The position numbers were made by a program, and so were the translations under genes. Positions 15,648 to 26,153 of a stretch of DNA of 64,000 bases are shown one piece after another. Numbering within the stretch: the stretch's first letter is position 1; each line of letters starts with the position of its first letter. Below the pieces are notes generated by a model. The model was not told the origin of the DNA. It saw only the letters and a program-made list of their open reading frames with translations, and did not search any database. Source of the DNA: Yersinia aleksiciae (GTDB lineage: Bacteria; Pseudomonadota; Gammaproteobacteria; Enterobacterales; Enterobacteriaceae); NCBI RefSeq assembly GCF_001047675.1, contig NZ_CP011975.1:2210073-2274072 (forward strand), written 5' to 3'.

Positions 15648-17669
15648 ATGCGATTAAATCCCAGCCAACAACAAGCCGTCGAATTTGTCACTGGACCCTG
15701 CCTGGTGTTGGCCGGTGCGGGATCGGGTAAAACCCGCGTGATCACCAACAAGATAGCCCATCTGATTCGCCAGTGCGGTTATCAGCCAAAGCACATTGCC
15801 GCGGTGACGTTTACCAATAAAGCCGCGCGTGAGATGAAAGAGCGTGTGTCCCAGACGTTGGGGCGCAAAGAGTCCCGTGGTTTGATGATTGCCACCTTCC
15901 ATACATTGGGACTGGAGATCATCAAAAAAGAGTATGTCGCGTTGGGGATGAAGTCTAACTTCTCGTTATTTGATGCGCAGGACCAGCTGGGTTTATTGAA
16001 AGATCTGACCCACAAGTGGTTGGAAGACGATAAAACGTTGCTGCAACAGCTGATATCCCAGATCTCCAACTGGAAAAATGATCTGCTCGATCCCGCTGCG
16101 GCGGCGGCACTGGCACGATCTGAGCGCGATAAGCTGTTCGTTCATTGTTATGGTTTATATGACGCCCATTTGAAAGCCTGTAATGTGCTGGACTTCGATG
16201 ATCTTATCTCCCTGCCGACATTGCTGCTGCAAAATAATCCAGAAGTGCGAGAGCGTTGGCAAAACCGCCTGCGTTACCTGTTAGTCGATGAATACCAAGA
16301 TACCAACACCAGCCAATATCATATGGTGAAATTGTTGGTGGGCAGTCGGGCGCGCTTTACGGTGGTGGGTGATGATGACCAATCGATCTATTCATGGCGT
16401 GGGGCGCGACCACAGAATCTGGTGCTGCTGAATGAAGATTTCCCACAGTTGCAGGTGATTAAGCTGGAGCAGAACTATCGCTCCTCGGGCCGGATTCTGA
16501 AAGCCGCGAATATTTTGATCGCCAATAACCCCCATGTTTTTGAAAAGAAGCTCTTTTCTGAGTTGGAATATGGCGACGAGTTAAAAGTCATTACCGCCAA
16601 TAATGAAGATCACGAGGCCGAGCGCGTGGTCGGTGAGCTTATCGCCCATCACTTTGTTAAAAAGACGCAATACAGTGACTATGCCATTTTGTATCGCGGT
16701 AACCACCAGTCGCGGCTGTTTGAAAAGTTGCTGATGCAAAACCGTATCCCTTATCGTATCTCCGGTGGCGATTCGTTTTTCTCACGGCCAGAGATCAAAG
16801 ATATGCTGGCGTACTTGCGAGTATTGACCAATCAGGATGATGACAGTGCATTTATGCGCATCGTTAATACACCAAAGCGCGAGATAGGATCAGCGACCAT
16901 CCAGAAACTGGGTGAATGGGCCAATCTGCGTAATAAAAGCCTCTTTCGTGCCAGCTTCGATTTGGGATTGGGTGAGCATCTAAAAGGCCGGGGTCTGGAG
17001 TCATTGCAGCGGTTTACCCATTGGATGGAAGGCATTATTCGGTTAGTGGAACGCGAGCCGGTGGCGGCGGTGCGAGATCTGATCCACGGTGTTGATTACG
17101 AGAGCTGGCTGTTCGAAACCTCGCCTAGCCCGAAGGCTGCAGAGATGCGGATGAAGAACGTCAATCTACTCTTCAGTTGGATGACCGAAATGTTGGAAGG
17201 GTCTGAGCTGAATGAGCCAATGTCGCTGACGCAGGTTGTTACGCGCTTTACCCTGCGCGACATGATGGAGCGGGGGGAGAGTGACGGCGAGCTGGATCAA
17301 GTGCAGTTAATGACGCTGCATGCTTCCAAAGGGCTGGAGTTCCCTTACGTGTTCTTAGTCGGCATGGAAGAGGGGTTACTGCCGCATCAAAGTAGCATCG
17401 ACGAAGATAATGTCGATGAAGAGCGGCGGTTGGCGTATGTGGGGATTACCCGCGCCCAGCGTGAGCTGTTCTTTACCTTGTGCAAAGAGCGGCGGCAGTA
17501 TGGTGAGTTGATTCGCCCAGAACCCAGTCGTTTCCTGATGGAGTTACCGCAGGATGATTTGAAGTGGGACAATGAGCGCCAAGTGGTTAGCCCACAAGAG
17601 CGGATGCAAAAAGGCCAGAGTCATCTGGCCAATATTCGTGCTCAGTTAGCTAACGCCAAAAAACAGTAA
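15648..17669 (+). CDS. rep: ATP-dependent DNA helicase Rep
   Basis: SF1A 3'-5' helicase that clears proteins ahead of replication forks and interacts with DnaB. 673 residues, the same as E. coli Rep. Motifs in order: Q-motif [11 protein letters not shown], Walker [24 protein letters not shown], Walker [49 protein letters not shown], and [10 protein letters not shown]. Lacks the Tudor-like tail seen in UvrD. It stands alone, divergent from ppiC. Confidence 0.97.
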   Translation: MRLNPSQQQAVEFVTGPCLVLAGAGSGKTRVITNKIAHLIRQCGYQPKHIAAVTFTNKAAREMKERVSQTLGRKESRGLMIATFHTLGLEIIKKEYVALGMKSNFSLFDAQDQLGLLKDLTHKWLEDDKTLLQQLISQISNWKNDLLDPAAAAALARSERDKLFVHCYGLYDAHLKACNVLDFDDLISLPTLLLQNNPEVRERWQNRLRYLLVDEYQDTNTSQYHMVKLLVGSRARFTVVGDDDQSIYSWRGARPQNLVLLNEDFPQLQVIKLEQNYRSSGRILKAANILIANNPHVFEKKLFSELEYGDELKVITANNEDHEAERVVGELIAHHFVKKTQYSDYAILYRGNHQSRLFEKLLMQNRIPYRISGGDSFFSRPEIKDMLAYLRVLTNQDDDSAFMRIVNTPKREIGSATIQKLGEWANLRNKSLFRASFDLGLGEHLKGRGLESLQRFTHWMEGIIRLVEREPVAAVRDLIHGVDYESWLFETSPSPKAAEMRMKNVNLLFSWMTEMLEGSELNEPMSLTQVVTRFTLRDMMERGESDGELDQVQLMTLHASKGLEFPYVFLVGMEEGLLPHQSSIDEDNVDEERRLAYVGITRAQRELFFTLCKERRQYGELIRPEPSRFLMELPQDDLKWDNERQVVSPQERMQKGQSHLANIRAQLANAKKQ

Positions 17670-17699
17670 TGGGTGGTGTACTGCCCATTCGTAGCCTGA

Positions 17700-19526
17700 T
17701 TATGGGGTGACCTGTTTGCCATCAACAGTGACGTTTCTCACGTCGCTGAAATGCCATGGCGTCTCGCCGCGCAGTTCCGTGAAGATCACCTTGTTAAACT
17801 CACTGTCTCGTAAGTCGCTGATGGCGGTTGGGGCGACCTGTTTTAACTGCACATTATTGACGTGCACTAACCGGTGCCAAGCTTGATTCGCCGTATCCCC
17901 TTTGATCTCAATTGATGCACTTTTGCCGGTGGTGTTATCCACTGTCACATTTTCTAACGTGAAATCATAGAATTGGGCAGGGATCTTGGCCGGTGGATAA
18001 TCAATGTTGGCGTTGCTGTCGGCATAATCCAGTGTCATGACCATCACTTGTTTCGCCAGATCACGCATCGCGTTATTGCGGAAGGTAACTTGACGTGCAC
18101 CGCCACCAATCGTGCTGGTGCTCTTGGCGCGCAGGCCGATGTCAGTCAGGTACATCACATTATTTTCAGCCAGAATATCTTCAATCCAGGCACCGGTATG
18201 GCTGCCGGTCACAATGGCACCGTGTCCCATCCGGAAGTAGTTGTTGAACAGCCATGCGCCTTTCATGGGCTCTTGTTGTTGCGCTTTTTCCCCAGTGCCG
18301 GCAGCAAAGTTGATGCAATCATCACCGGTATCAAAAAAGTTATTAAACACCATCACATTCTGGCTATTACCGAACTCAATACCATCCCCATTATTCGCAT
18401 CATAGGTTTGATGGATTAAGCCGTTCGCCACCACATTGTGGTTTTCCAGATTCATAATGCCGTGGAAAGCGGGGTTACGGACGGTGAAACCCGCCAGATA
18501 AACATTCTCTACCCCACGCAGTGTCATCAGGCTGGAGCGGCGTTGACCGTAGGCATTTTTTAAATCCATGCCCTCGGCAACGGCCTTCTCAACCTGATTT
18601 TTCGCCAAAATGCCATCTTCTTGCACTTTACTGTTTTTGCTCGCCACGTATTGCGGCAGCGGGCGGCCTAACTCATCGGTAATTTCGGCGGTTTTGGCTC
18701 TTTGCCAGCCATTGCCGTCAATGATCCCCGATCCGGTAATGCGGATATTGCGGAAGGTGCCGGGCTGGCTGTGATTGGGGTCGATAGCATTGATCAGTGA
18801 GGCTGGGCGCTCAATCGTGGAGTAAGGGTAGAGGCGGTAACCGGCGGGATAGTCATCCGGGTTTTCTGAACCGAGCAGTGTTGCGCCCGCTTGCAGATTG
18901 AGGGTCATATCACTTTTCAGCCACAGCGCGCCACTTTTGTAAGTGCCGGAGGGGATCTCGACCCGACAACCCGGTTTGCAGCTATCAATGGCTTGCTGGA
19001 TAGCCTTGGTATTCAATGCCTTGCCATCGCCGATGGCACCAAAGTCACGCACATTCACAATCTGTGGCTTAGCCGTGGTTTTTGCATTAATCGGGGTGCT
19101 GGCGGCAGATAACGAGCCATCGGCGTACTGGGCTTTGACCGTAAACTGATAGCGGGTGTTGGGTTTCAAGCCATCAACGGTGAAGTTCTGTAGCACAATT
19201 TTATGCTGGAAATCGTCTTTATCATTAGCATAGAAGTGGTCGATATAGGGCTTGGCGGGGGAGAATTTATCGTTGTTATCACTGGCTTTACCCAGCAATT
19301 TACCCGCAGAGTAAATTTGATAGTCGACAATCTTCCGGGTGTCTTCTGGGGCTTTCCATACCAGCACAATACTGCTCTCGTCATAAGCGAGAGTGGGGAC
19401 TTGTAGCTGTTGAGGGGCGTCGTGGTGACTTGATTTAGCGGCCATTGCGAGAGGGGTGCAGACCATCAGACTGGACATTATCACCAACAGACTGGCGGTA
19501 TATGGACGTTGAAACGTTAATCGCAT
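17700..19526 (-). CDS. pehX: Secreted exo-polygalacturonase (FN3 + GH28)
   Basis: 608-residue pectinase with signal peptide (cleavage near LAMAA). A fibronectin type III domain (about 40-145, PTLAYDESSIVLVWKAPEDTRKIVDYQIY) is followed by a GH28 right-handed beta-helix. Catalytic motifs are visible: NGDGIEF (about 380), DTGDDCINF (about 400), GHGAIVTGS (about 432) and RAK (about 466). The FN3-GH28 layout is that of the Yersinia exo-acting GH28 enzymes that release digalacturonate from polygalacturonate, so PehX is inferred. A KdgR-type operator lies just upstream, linking it to pectin catabolism. Probably periplasmic or secreted. Confidence 0.9.
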   Translation of the reverse strand: MRLTFQRPYTASLLVIMSSLMVCTPLAMAAKSSHHDAPQQLQVPTLAYDESSIVLVWKAPEDTRKIVDYQIYSAGKLLGKASDNNDKFSPAKPYIDHFYANDKDDFQHKIVLQNFTVDGLKPNTRYQFTVKAQYADGSLSAASTPINAKTTAKPQIVNVRDFGAIGDGKALNTKAIQQAIDSCKPGCRVEIPSGTYKSGALWLKSDMTLNLQAGATLLGSENPDDYPAGYRLYPYSTIERPASLINAIDPNHSQPGTFRNIRITGSGIIDGNGWQRAKTAEITDELGRPLPQYVASKNSKVQEDGILAKNQVEKAVAEGMDLKNAYGQRRSSLMTLRGVENVYLAGFTVRNPAFHGIMNLENHNVVANGLIHQTYDANNGDGIEFGNSQNVMVFNNFFDTGDDCINFAAGTGEKAQQQEPMKGAWLFNNYFRMGHGAIVTGSHTGAWIEDILAENNVMYLTDIGLRAKSTSTIGGGARQVTFRNNAMRDLAKQVMVMTLDYADSNANIDYPPAKIPAQFYDFTLENVTVDNTTGKSASIEIKGDTANQAWHRLVHVNNVQLKQVAPTAISDLRDSEFNKVIFTELRGETPWHFSDVRNVTVDGKQVTP

Positions 19527-19542
19527 TGTGATCCCTTATTAA

Positions 19543-19560
19543 AAAGAAACGCTGTTTTAT
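19543..19560 (-). promoter_or_regulatory. KdgR-like operator upstream of the polygalacturonase
   Basis: On the minus strand ATAAAACAGCGTTTCTTT matches the KdgR consensus (ATGAAACANNGTTTCATT) except at two defined positions. It sits 17-34 bases before the start codon, a repressing position. A weaker second copy is at 19566-19583 (GAAACATTGT core on the minus strand). Confidence 0.7.
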
Positions 19561-19688
19561 AAAAATACACACAATGTTTCTTTTTTAAACTGAAGGCGAT
19601 CACAATCTGATGGTTTTGTGGGGAGTCACTCAGAGGGTCGGGGGAGGAGAGAATGAGAGGGCGACCGGAGCCGCCCAACAGCAAAGAA

Positions 19689-21182
19689 TTAGTTAAACTC
19701 TTCAAGGAAGAGGGGCCACTGGACATAGCTCTGCCAATGACTTTCTTGTTCCAAAGCTTCCGCTCGGTAAGGGTGCTGTTGCAGCCAGCCCTGAGGCAGC
19801 AGCACATAGAGTGTTTCACCTTTGGCCGACAATCTGACGGCTGGCAGTGTATCGTCCCGCCGACGGCTAGCAAAAATAATCGCCAGACGCAGCAAACGGC
19901 ACAGGTGCTGCGCCATATCCACTGGCAAGGCATTTTGCTGATTTAACAGCGTCAGATCGAGGGTATCGCACTGATTTTGTAAGAGCGCAGAGAGCAGTAA
20001 CTTTTGCGCGGGGGTAAAACCGGGGAGATCCAGATTGCGGATCAGGTAAGCCGCATGTTGGGGAGCGCGCTTAAAATCGACGCTGAGGCCAATTTCATGA
20101 ATCAAACAGGTATTTTGTAATAACTCTCGACATCGGTTGTCGAGATGCCACTCTTTTGCGACCTGTAGCAAAAAGTTATCGGCCAGTTTGCTGACACGCT
20201 TGGCTTGCTCGGTATCGAGGATATAGCGGCGCTGCAAATTGCGGATAGTGCGACTGCGAATATCCTGCTCAACCGGTAAATGAAGCATGCCATAGACCAG
20301 CCCTTCGCGCAGTGCGCCGCCCGCCAGTGTCATACTCTCAATCGCCAACTCTTGGAATATCGCAATCAAGATAGACAAGCCACTGGGGAAAACCAGCGCC
20401 CGTTCCAGTGTTAAACCGGGAATTTCTAACTCTTCCAATTTGCCGCACTGAATGGCTCTTTGCTTGAGTTGCTGCAATTTGGGCAAGGTGATTAGCTCAT
20501 CCATGCCTTGGGCGACCATGATCTCTTGCAGGGCCTGAACCGTACCCGAAGCCCCGACACAGATTTGCCAGCCGTGCTCACGAAAACGCGCCGCGACCGG
20601 TTTGATCATCTCATGTGCGGCCAGTTCAGCACGTTCAAAATTCTCTTTTGCCAGGTTGCGGTCGCCGAAATAGCGCTCTAGCCAAGTGACACAACCCATT
20701 GATAAACTAACTAAAATATTTGCCTGCGCGCCATTGCCAGTCACCAGTTCCGTACTGCCGCCGCCAATATCGACCACCAGACGCTGCTCTGGTCCACCGG
20801 TAGTATGCGCTACCCCGTGATAAATCAGCCGAGCTTCTTCTTCACCGCTGATGACCTGAATGGGGCAGCCGAGGATCTCGGTTGCAGTTTGCAGGAATTC
20901 CTCAGCGTTAGAGGCCAGACGCAGGGTAGCCGTAGCGACCACGCGGATCTGATCCCGAGGAATGTCCTGTAAACGCTCTGAAAAAAGCTTCAAGCATTGC
21001 CAACCGCGTTCCATCGCATCTTGTGATAAGTGGTTCTGGCTATCCAGACCTGCCGCCAGACGGACTTTCCGTTTGATTCGGGCCAGTGTCTGGATACTCC
21101 CTGCCACCTCACGTACCACCAACATATGAAAACTGTTGGAGCCAAGATCGATGGCAGCATAAAGTGAGGTGGAACTTAGCAT
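19689..21182 (-). CDS. gppA: Guanosine-5'-triphosphate,3'-diphosphate pyrophosphatase
   Basis: GppA hydrolyses pppGpp to ppGpp and has exopolyphosphatase activity. 497 residues from ATG 21182 ([21 protein letters not shown]), close to E. coli GppA (494); the frame upstream to 21263 overlaps rhlB and is not used. ASKHA-fold motifs: [47 protein letters not shown] and [12 protein letters not shown]. The C-terminal HD-like helical domain contains [19 protein letters not shown]. It follows rhlB by 7 bp and is likely cotranscribed. Confidence 0.96.
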   Translation of the reverse strand: MLSSTSLYAAIDLGSNSFHMLVVREVAGSIQTLARIKRKVRLAAGLDSQNHLSQDAMERGWQCLKLFSERLQDIPRDQIRVVATATLRLASNAEEFLQTATEILGCPIQVISGEEEARLIYHGVAHTTGGPEQRLVVDIGGGSTELVTGNGAQANILVSLSMGCVTWLERYFGDRNLAKENFERAELAAHEMIKPVAARFREHGWQICVGASGTVQALQEIMVAQGMDELITLPKLQQLKQRAIQCGKLEELEIPGLTLERALVFPSGLSILIAIFQELAIESMTLAGGALREGLVYGMLHLPVEQDIRSRTIRNLQRRYILDTEQAKRVSKLADNFLLQVAKEWHLDNRCRELLQNTCLIHEIGLSVDFKRAPQHAAYLIRNLDLPGFTPAQKLLLSALLQNQCDTLDLTLLNQQNALPVDMAQHLCRLLRLAIIFASRRRDDTLPAVRLSAKGETLYVLLPQGWLQQHPYRAEALEQESHWQSYVQWPLFLEEFN

Positions 21183-21189
21183 CGTTTTA

Positions 21190-22479
21190 TCAGCTCGGTC
21201 GCTTACGGTTATTATTCCGTGGTGCACCACTACGACGTGGGGCAGAGTTACGGCGTGGGCCATTCCCAGTACGGGTACGGGCCAGACGTTTTGGTGCTGG
21301 TAAATCGGTTAATAGCGCATTGCTATTATATTTGCTGACCGGAATGCTATGGCCGGTGTAAGTCTCGATAGCCGGTAAGTTTAGTGCGTACTCTTCACAT
21401 GCCAGGCTGATGGAGTGACCACTTTCGCCAGCACGGCCGGTACGACCAATGCGGTGAACATAGTCTTCGCAATCGTCAGGCAGATCATAGTTGAAGACGT
21501 GGGTCACCAGTGGAATGTGCAGACCACGAGCGGCAACGTCAGTCGCAACCAGAATATCCAAATCACCTTTGGTGAAATCTTCCAGAATCCGCAGGCGTTT
21601 TTTCTGCGCGACATCACCGGTCAGTAAACCAACACGATGGCCGTCAGCCGCCAGATGGCCCCAGATCTCTTCGCAACGATGCTTGGTATTGGCAAAAATA
21701 ATGCAGCGGTCTGGCCACTCTTCTTCAATCAACGTCTGAAGCAGACGCATTTTTTCTTCGTTTGAAGGGTAGAACAGCTCTTCCTGAATGCGGTGGCCGG
21801 TTTTTTGTAACGGTTCCACTTCAACATATTCTGCATTGTTCATCTGTTCGAAGGCCAATTCACGTACCCGGTACGAGAGGGTGGCAGAGAACAGCATGTT
21901 TAAACGTTTATCAACGGAAGGCATACGGCGGAACAGCCAGCGGATATCTTTGATAAAGCCTAAATCGTACATCCGATCGGCTTCATCTAAGACCACAACC
22001 TGAATCGCACCGAGGTTAATATAATTTTGTTTAGCGTAATCGATTAAACGGCCAGTCGTCCCGATCAGAATGTCAACGCCACTTTCCAGCACTTTAAGCT
22101 GTTTGTCGTAGCCATCACCACCATAAGCCAAGCCTAATTTCAGCCCGGTCATCTGGGAAAGTGACTCTGCATCGGAGTGGATTTGCACGGCTAATTCACG
22201 CGTTGGTGCCATAATCAAAGCGCGTGGTTGATTAGTCTGGCGACCCTCTTCAGCGGGGTTAGAAAGCAAATAATGGAAAGTAGACGCTAAGAAAGCTAGC
22301 GTCTTGCCGGTTCCTGTTTGCGCCTGACCCGCTACATCACGCCCAGAGAGGGTGAGTGGCAATGCTAACGCCTGGATCGGCGTGCAATACTCAAACCCTT
22401 TGTTTTCAAGGGCTTGAATAACTAGCGGGTGCAGGGCGAAGTCGGAAAACTTCTGTTCGGTCAAGTGTGTTTTGCTCAT
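21190..22479 (-). CDS. rhlB: ATP-dependent RNA helicase RhlB (degradosome component)
   Basis: DEAD-box helicase that partners RNase E in the RNA degradosome. 429 residues. Motifs: Q-motif [68 protein letters not shown], and [13 protein letters not shown] with [11 protein letters not shown]. The Arg/Pro/Asn-rich tail ([20 protein letters not shown]) resembles the basic RNA-binding extension of E. coli RhlB. It is divergent from trxA with 118 bp between. Confidence 0.97.
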   Translation of the reverse strand: MSKTHLTEQKFSDFALHPLVIQALENKGFEYCTPIQALALPLTLSGRDVAGQAQTGTGKTLAFLASTFHYLLSNPAEEGRQTNQPRALIMAPTRELAVQIHSDAESLSQMTGLKLGLAYGGDGYDKQLKVLESGVDILIGTTGRLIDYAKQNYINLGAIQVVVLDEADRMYDLGFIKDIRWLFRRMPSVDKRLNMLFSATLSYRVRELAFEQMNNAEYVEVEPLQKTGHRIQEELFYPSNEEKMRLLQTLIEEEWPDRCIIFANTKHRCEEIWGHLAADGHRVGLLTGDVAQKKRLRILEDFTKGDLDILVATDVAARGLHIPLVTHVFNYDLPDDCEDYVHRIGRTGRAGESGHSISLACEEYALNLPAIETYTGHSIPVSKYNSNALLTDLPAPKRLARTRTGNGPRRNSAPRRSGAPRNNNRKRPS

Positions 22480-22597
22480 AGTGTGGTAGAATATCAGCTA
22501 ACTATTGCTTTACGAAAGCGTATCCGGTGAAATAAAGTCATCCTATTGTTGGTTAATGCTACACCAACGAGGTAGACACAATCCTTTGGAGTAGAAC

Positions 22598-22924
22598 ATG
22601 AGCGATAAAATTATTCACCTGAGTGACGAAAGCTTCGACACTGACGTGCTGAAAGCCAGCGGCCTGGTTCTGGTCGATTTCTGGGCTGAATGGTGTGGTC
22701 CGTGCAAGATGATTGCTCCGATTTTGGATGAAATTGCTGAAGAGTACGAAGGCAGACTGACCATCACTAAACTGAATATTGATGACAATCAGGGCACGGC
22801 ACCTAAGTATGGTATCCGTGGTATCCCGACATTGTTATTGTTCCGTGACGGTGAAGTGGTCGCCACCAAGGTGGGTGCATTGTCTAAAGGCCAGTTAAAA
22901 GCATTCTTGGATGCCAATCTGTAA
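22598..22924 (+). CDS. trxA: Thioredoxin 1
   Basis: 108-residue cytoplasmic disulfide reductase with the active site WAEWCGPCK near residue 30 and cis-Pro in RGIPT. Reduced by TrxB, it serves ribonucleotide reductase, PAPS reductase and others. The start [10 protein letters not shown] is preceded by TTTGGAG. It lies between rhlB and rho as in other enterobacteria. Confidence 0.98.
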   Translation: MSDKIIHLSDESFDTDVLKASGLVLVDFWAEWCGPCKMIAPILDEIAEEYEGRLTITKLNIDDNQGTAPKYGIRGIPTLLLFRDGEVVATKVGALSKGQLKAFLDANL

Positions 22925-22952
22925 TTAGCCGCCGATAACCCAAGTTATTGGC

Positions 22953-23053
22953 GTTGCAGCACGGCAGCAAACGAACAAAGCCCGATGAGCTGACTCAGGT
23001 CAGTGATTCGGGTGAGTCAGTGCCGCTAACGTCGCTGTGGCGTCAAGGACGTA
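22953..23053. repeat. Diverged ERIC-like element
   Basis: Aligns with the reverse complement of the ERIC at 50181-50307. Shared blocks are GTTGCAG, a central palindrome (GAGCTGACTCAGGTCAGTGA against GAGCTTACATCAGTAAGTGA), GGGTGA and the GCTAACGTC/GCCAACGCA side. The ends are eroded. Confidence 0.5.
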
Positions 23054-23167
23054 GGGGAGTTTAGTGGCGGTTGTGATTTCTCACACTGACCGCTAGACGC
23101 CTGCAAAGAAGCGTGTTAAGTTTACTCCACTGCGCATAAAACATTCCTGTGTACAGAGTCCAGGTTT

Positions 23168-23217
23168 GTAGCATCTAGCTTATTCTTTAGTATCTAATAA
23201 ATAGTCTGTAGCATCTA
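23168..23217 (+). repeat. Three AGTATCTA/GCATCTA direct repeats about 20 bp apart
   Basis: GTAGCATCTA (ends 23177), TTAGTATCTA (ends 23196) and GTAGCATCTA (ends 23217) have a period of about two helical turns, upstream of rho. Function unknown. Confidence 0.6.
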
Positions 23218-23497
23218 AAAAGTTTAAATCTAACGTTTTACTCTATGTCGAAATAATGTGTGTTGAGAATAATTATGAACTCAATCAGTTTTTTGACAGT
23301 CTAACGGTTTTACAAAATCAGTCGAAGGCACCTTCAATCTTTTTACCGTTGTGTCGCGCAAATCTCGCGTAAGTGATGACTTACGTAGTTTGCCTAAGGC
23401 CGGTGATTGAATGTCCCATTAAACAGGCACGGATGACGCTGCCATACCATTCACGACCATAGTTCGAGACATACCCCGAGTTTAAGAACCCACCATT

Positions 23498-24757
23498 ATG
23501 AATCTTACCGAATTAAAGAACACGCCGGTTTCTGATCTGATAACACTTGGCGAAAATATGGGGCTGGAAAACCTGGCCCGGATGCGTAAACAAGATATTA
23601 TTTTCTCTATTCTTAAGCAGCACGCGAAAAGTGGAGAAGATATCTTCGGTGACGGTGTATTGGAGATATTGCAGGATGGATTTGGTTTCCTCCGCTCTGC
23701 TGACAGCTCCTACCTCGCCGGTCCTGACGACATCTATGTATCCCCAAGCCAAATTCGCCGTTTCAACCTCCGTACTGGTGATACCGTTGCCGGTAAGATT
23801 CGTCCGCCTAAAGAAGGTGAGCGTTATTTTGCATTGTTGAAAGTTAACGAAGTTAACTATGACAAACCGGAGAACGCCCGTAATAAAATCCTGTTCGAAA
23901 ACTTAACCCCATTACATGCCAACTCTCGTCTGCGCATGGAACGTGGTAATGGTTCGACAGAAGATTTAACTGCCCGTGTCCTGGATTTGGCATCGCCAAT
24001 CGGTCGCGGTCAACGTGGTCTGATTGTGGCACCGCCTAAAGCGGGTAAAACCATGCTGTTGCAGAACATCGCAACCAGCATCGCTTACAACCACCCTGAT
24101 TGCGTATTGATGGTCTTGCTGATTGATGAGCGTCCGGAAGAAGTGACCGAGATGCAACGTCTGGTTAAAGGCGAAGTGATTGCTTCTACCTTTGATGAAC
24201 CTGCATCCCGTCACGTTCAAGTTGCTGAAATGGTCATTGAAAAAGCAAAACGTCTGGTTGAGCACAAAAAAGACGTTATCATTTTGCTGGACTCCATTAC
24301 CCGTTTAGCCCGTGCCTATAACACCGTGGTACCTGCCTCAGGCAAAGTACTGACCGGTGGTGTGGATGCGAATGCCTTACATCGTCCAAAACGTTTCTTT
24401 GGTGCTGCACGTAATGTTGAAGAGGGCGGAAGCCTGACTATCATTGCTACCGCGTTGGTTGATACCGGTTCTAAAATGGATGAAGTTATCTATGAAGAAT
24501 TTAAAGGTACCGGCAACATGGAATTGCACCTGTCCCGCAAAATTGCGGAAAAACGTGTCTTCCCAGCCATTGATTTCAACCGCTCAGGGACACGTAAAGA
24601 AGAGCTGTTGACAACCACTGAAGAGCTGCAAAAAATGTGGATCTTGCGCCGTATCCTTCATCCAATGGGTGAAATCGATGCGATGGAGTTCCTCATCAGC
24701 AAGCTGGCAACAGCAAAAACAAACGATCAGTTCTTCGATAATATGAGACGTTCGTAA
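23498..24757 (+). CDS. rho: Transcription termination factor Rho
   Basis: Hexameric RNA-dependent ATPase that ends transcription at rut sites. 419 residues, identical in length to E. coli Rho. N-terminal helical bundle [39 protein letters not shown], cold-shock RNA-binding domain ([30 protein letters not shown]), Walker [11 protein letters not shown], Walker [17 protein letters not shown]-loop and R-loop region. Followed by a strong terminator. Confidence 0.98.
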   Translation: MNLTELKNTPVSDLITLGENMGLENLARMRKQDIIFSILKQHAKSGEDIFGDGVLEILQDGFGFLRSADSSYLAGPDDIYVSPSQIRRFNLRTGDTVAGKIRPPKEGERYFALLKVNEVNYDKPENARNKILFENLTPLHANSRLRMERGNGSTEDLTARVLDLASPIGRGQRGLIVAPPKAGKTMLLQNIATSIAYNHPDCVLMVLLIDERPEEVTEMQRLVKGEVIASTFDEPASRHVQVAEMVIEKAKRLVEHKKDVIILLDSITRLARAYNTVVPASGKVLTGGVDANALHRPKRFFGAARNVEEGGSLTIIATALVDTGSKMDEVIYEEFKGTGNMELHLSRKIAEKRVFPAIDFNRSGTRKEELLTTTEELQKMWILRRILHPMGEIDAMEFLISKLATAKTNDQFFDNMRRS

Positions 24758-24776
24758 GTTTCTCGGAATTAGTTAA

Positions 24777-24804
24777 AACGCCACGCTCAGTCGTGGCGTT
24801 TTTT
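24777..24804 (+). terminator. Rho-independent terminator after rho
   Basis: AACGCCACG and CGTGGCGTT arms around CTCAGT, then six T. Confidence 0.9.
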
Positions 24805-25038
24805 GCTTTTGGAATATAGGATACTCGGGTTTGCTATTCATTCAGCGGATTACAAGATCGAACTAACGGTTATTTTGATATTTATTCTCACTGGCAGCGA
24901 GAAAATACCAAAAATAGAGTTGGGAATAACAAGCAAGACTGTCATCATATTCAGAAATAACTGAAAGCGTGGCTAAGGCATGGTTTGCGCCAACCTACAT
25001 GCTAAGCTGTTGTATCTATTTGCAGAGAGCGGTTAAAC

Positions 25039-26136
25039 GTGAACTTACTCACTATGAGTACTGAAATATTTGTTATCTTCCTGTTTTCTCTGGCATTTTT
25101 ATTTGTTGCTCGCAAAGTTGCCAAGAGAATTGGATTAGTCGATAAACCTAATTATCGTAAACGCCACCAAGGATTGATCCCATTAGTGGGTGGCATATCT
25201 GTGTTTGCGGGTATTTGCTTTACTTTTCTGGTTACCAATCAGCAGATCCCCCATTTCCGTTTATATCTTGGCTGCGCCGGATTATTGGTATTTGTCGGTG
25301 CGTTAGATGATCGTTTTGATATCAGCGTAAAAATCCGAGCCTTTGTTCAAGCACTGGTCGGCATCGCCATGATGGCGATCGGGGGGCTTTATTTGCGCAG
25401 CCTAGGGCATACTTTTGGCCCATGGGAAATGGTATTAGGGCCTTTCGGTTATGTCGTGACGCTGTTCGCGGTATGGGCGGCAATCAATGCCTTCAATATG
25501 GTGGATGGTATTGATGGTTTGCTCGGCGGCCTCTCCTGCGTCTCTTTCGGCGCGATGGGTATTTTGCTCTATCAAAGCGGGCAGATGGCATTGGCACTAT
25601 GGTGTTTCGCCATGATTGCCGCGATCCTGCCGTATATCTTGCTTAACCTCGGGTTGTTAGGGCGTCGCTATAAAGTCTTTATGGGCGATGCTGGTAGCAC
25701 CTTGATTGGTTTCACGGCGATTTGGATGCTGCTGCAAACCACTCAAGGGAATTCACACCCGATTAATCCGGTTACCGCATTATGGATTATCGCCATACCA
25801 TTGATGGATATGATCGCCATCATGTATCGGCGCTTACGTAAAGGGATGAGCCCTTTCTCCCCAGACCGTCAGCATATCCACCACTTAATTATGCGTGCGG
25901 GTTTTACCTCACGGCAGGCTTTTGTCTTAATCACTCTGGCTGCGGCGCTGTTAGCGGCGGTAGGTGTTATTGGCGAACGACTAACATTTATCCCTGAATG
26001 GGTCATGTTGGCATTATTCTTGCTTGCATTTCTGTTGTACGACTACTGCATCAAACGGGCATGGCGAGTGGCGCGTTTTATCAAGCGTATGAAACGCCGG
26101 ATGCGTCGTGCATCGCAAAATAAGCATGAATCTTAA
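25039..26136 (+). CDS. wecA: Undecaprenyl-phosphate GlcNAc-1-phosphate transferase
   Basis: WecA (Rfe) starts ECA and, in many strains, O-antigen assembly by moving GlcNAc-1-P from UDP-GlcNAc to undecaprenyl phosphate at the inner membrane. 365 residues, polytopic. Family sites: ALDDRFDIS (Asp pair), NAFNMVDGIDGL, KVFMGDAGSTLIGF, and the cytoplasmic HIHH motif (PDRQHIHHLIMRAGF). GTG 25039 gives MNLLTMSTE, matching E. coli. First gene of the ECA operon, about 235 bp after the rho terminator. Confidence 0.96.
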   Translation: MNLLTMSTEIFVIFLFSLAFLFVARKVAKRIGLVDKPNYRKRHQGLIPLVGGISVFAGICFTFLVTNQQIPHFRLYLGCAGLLVFVGALDDRFDISVKIRAFVQALVGIAMMAIGGLYLRSLGHTFGPWEMVLGPFGYVVTLFAVWAAINAFNMVDGIDGLLGGLSCVSFGAMGILLYQSGQMALALWCFAMIAAILPYILLNLGLLGRRYKVFMGDAGSTLIGFTAIWMLLQTTQGNSHPINPVTALWIIAIPLMDMIAIMYRRLRKGMSPFSPDRQHIHHLIMRAGFTSRQAFVLITLAAALLAAVGVIGERLTFIPEWVMLALFLLAFLLYDYCIKRAWRVARFIKRMKRRMRRASQNKHES

Positions 26137-26153
26137 TCAGAGGCTTTTAGGCA

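Larger units (their letters stand above)
22925..23497 (+). promoter_or_regulatory. trxA-rho intergenic region and rho leader
   Basis: No gene-like frame in 573 bp. It holds an ERIC-like segment (22953-23053), three direct repeats (23168-23217), a hairpin with CGTAAGT and ACTTACG arms (23368-23385), and the end (ACCCCGAGTTTAAGAACCCACC) conserved with the E. coli rho leader. In E. coli rho is autoregulated by attenuation within this leader. I could not recognise a rhoL peptide here. Confidence 0.6.
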
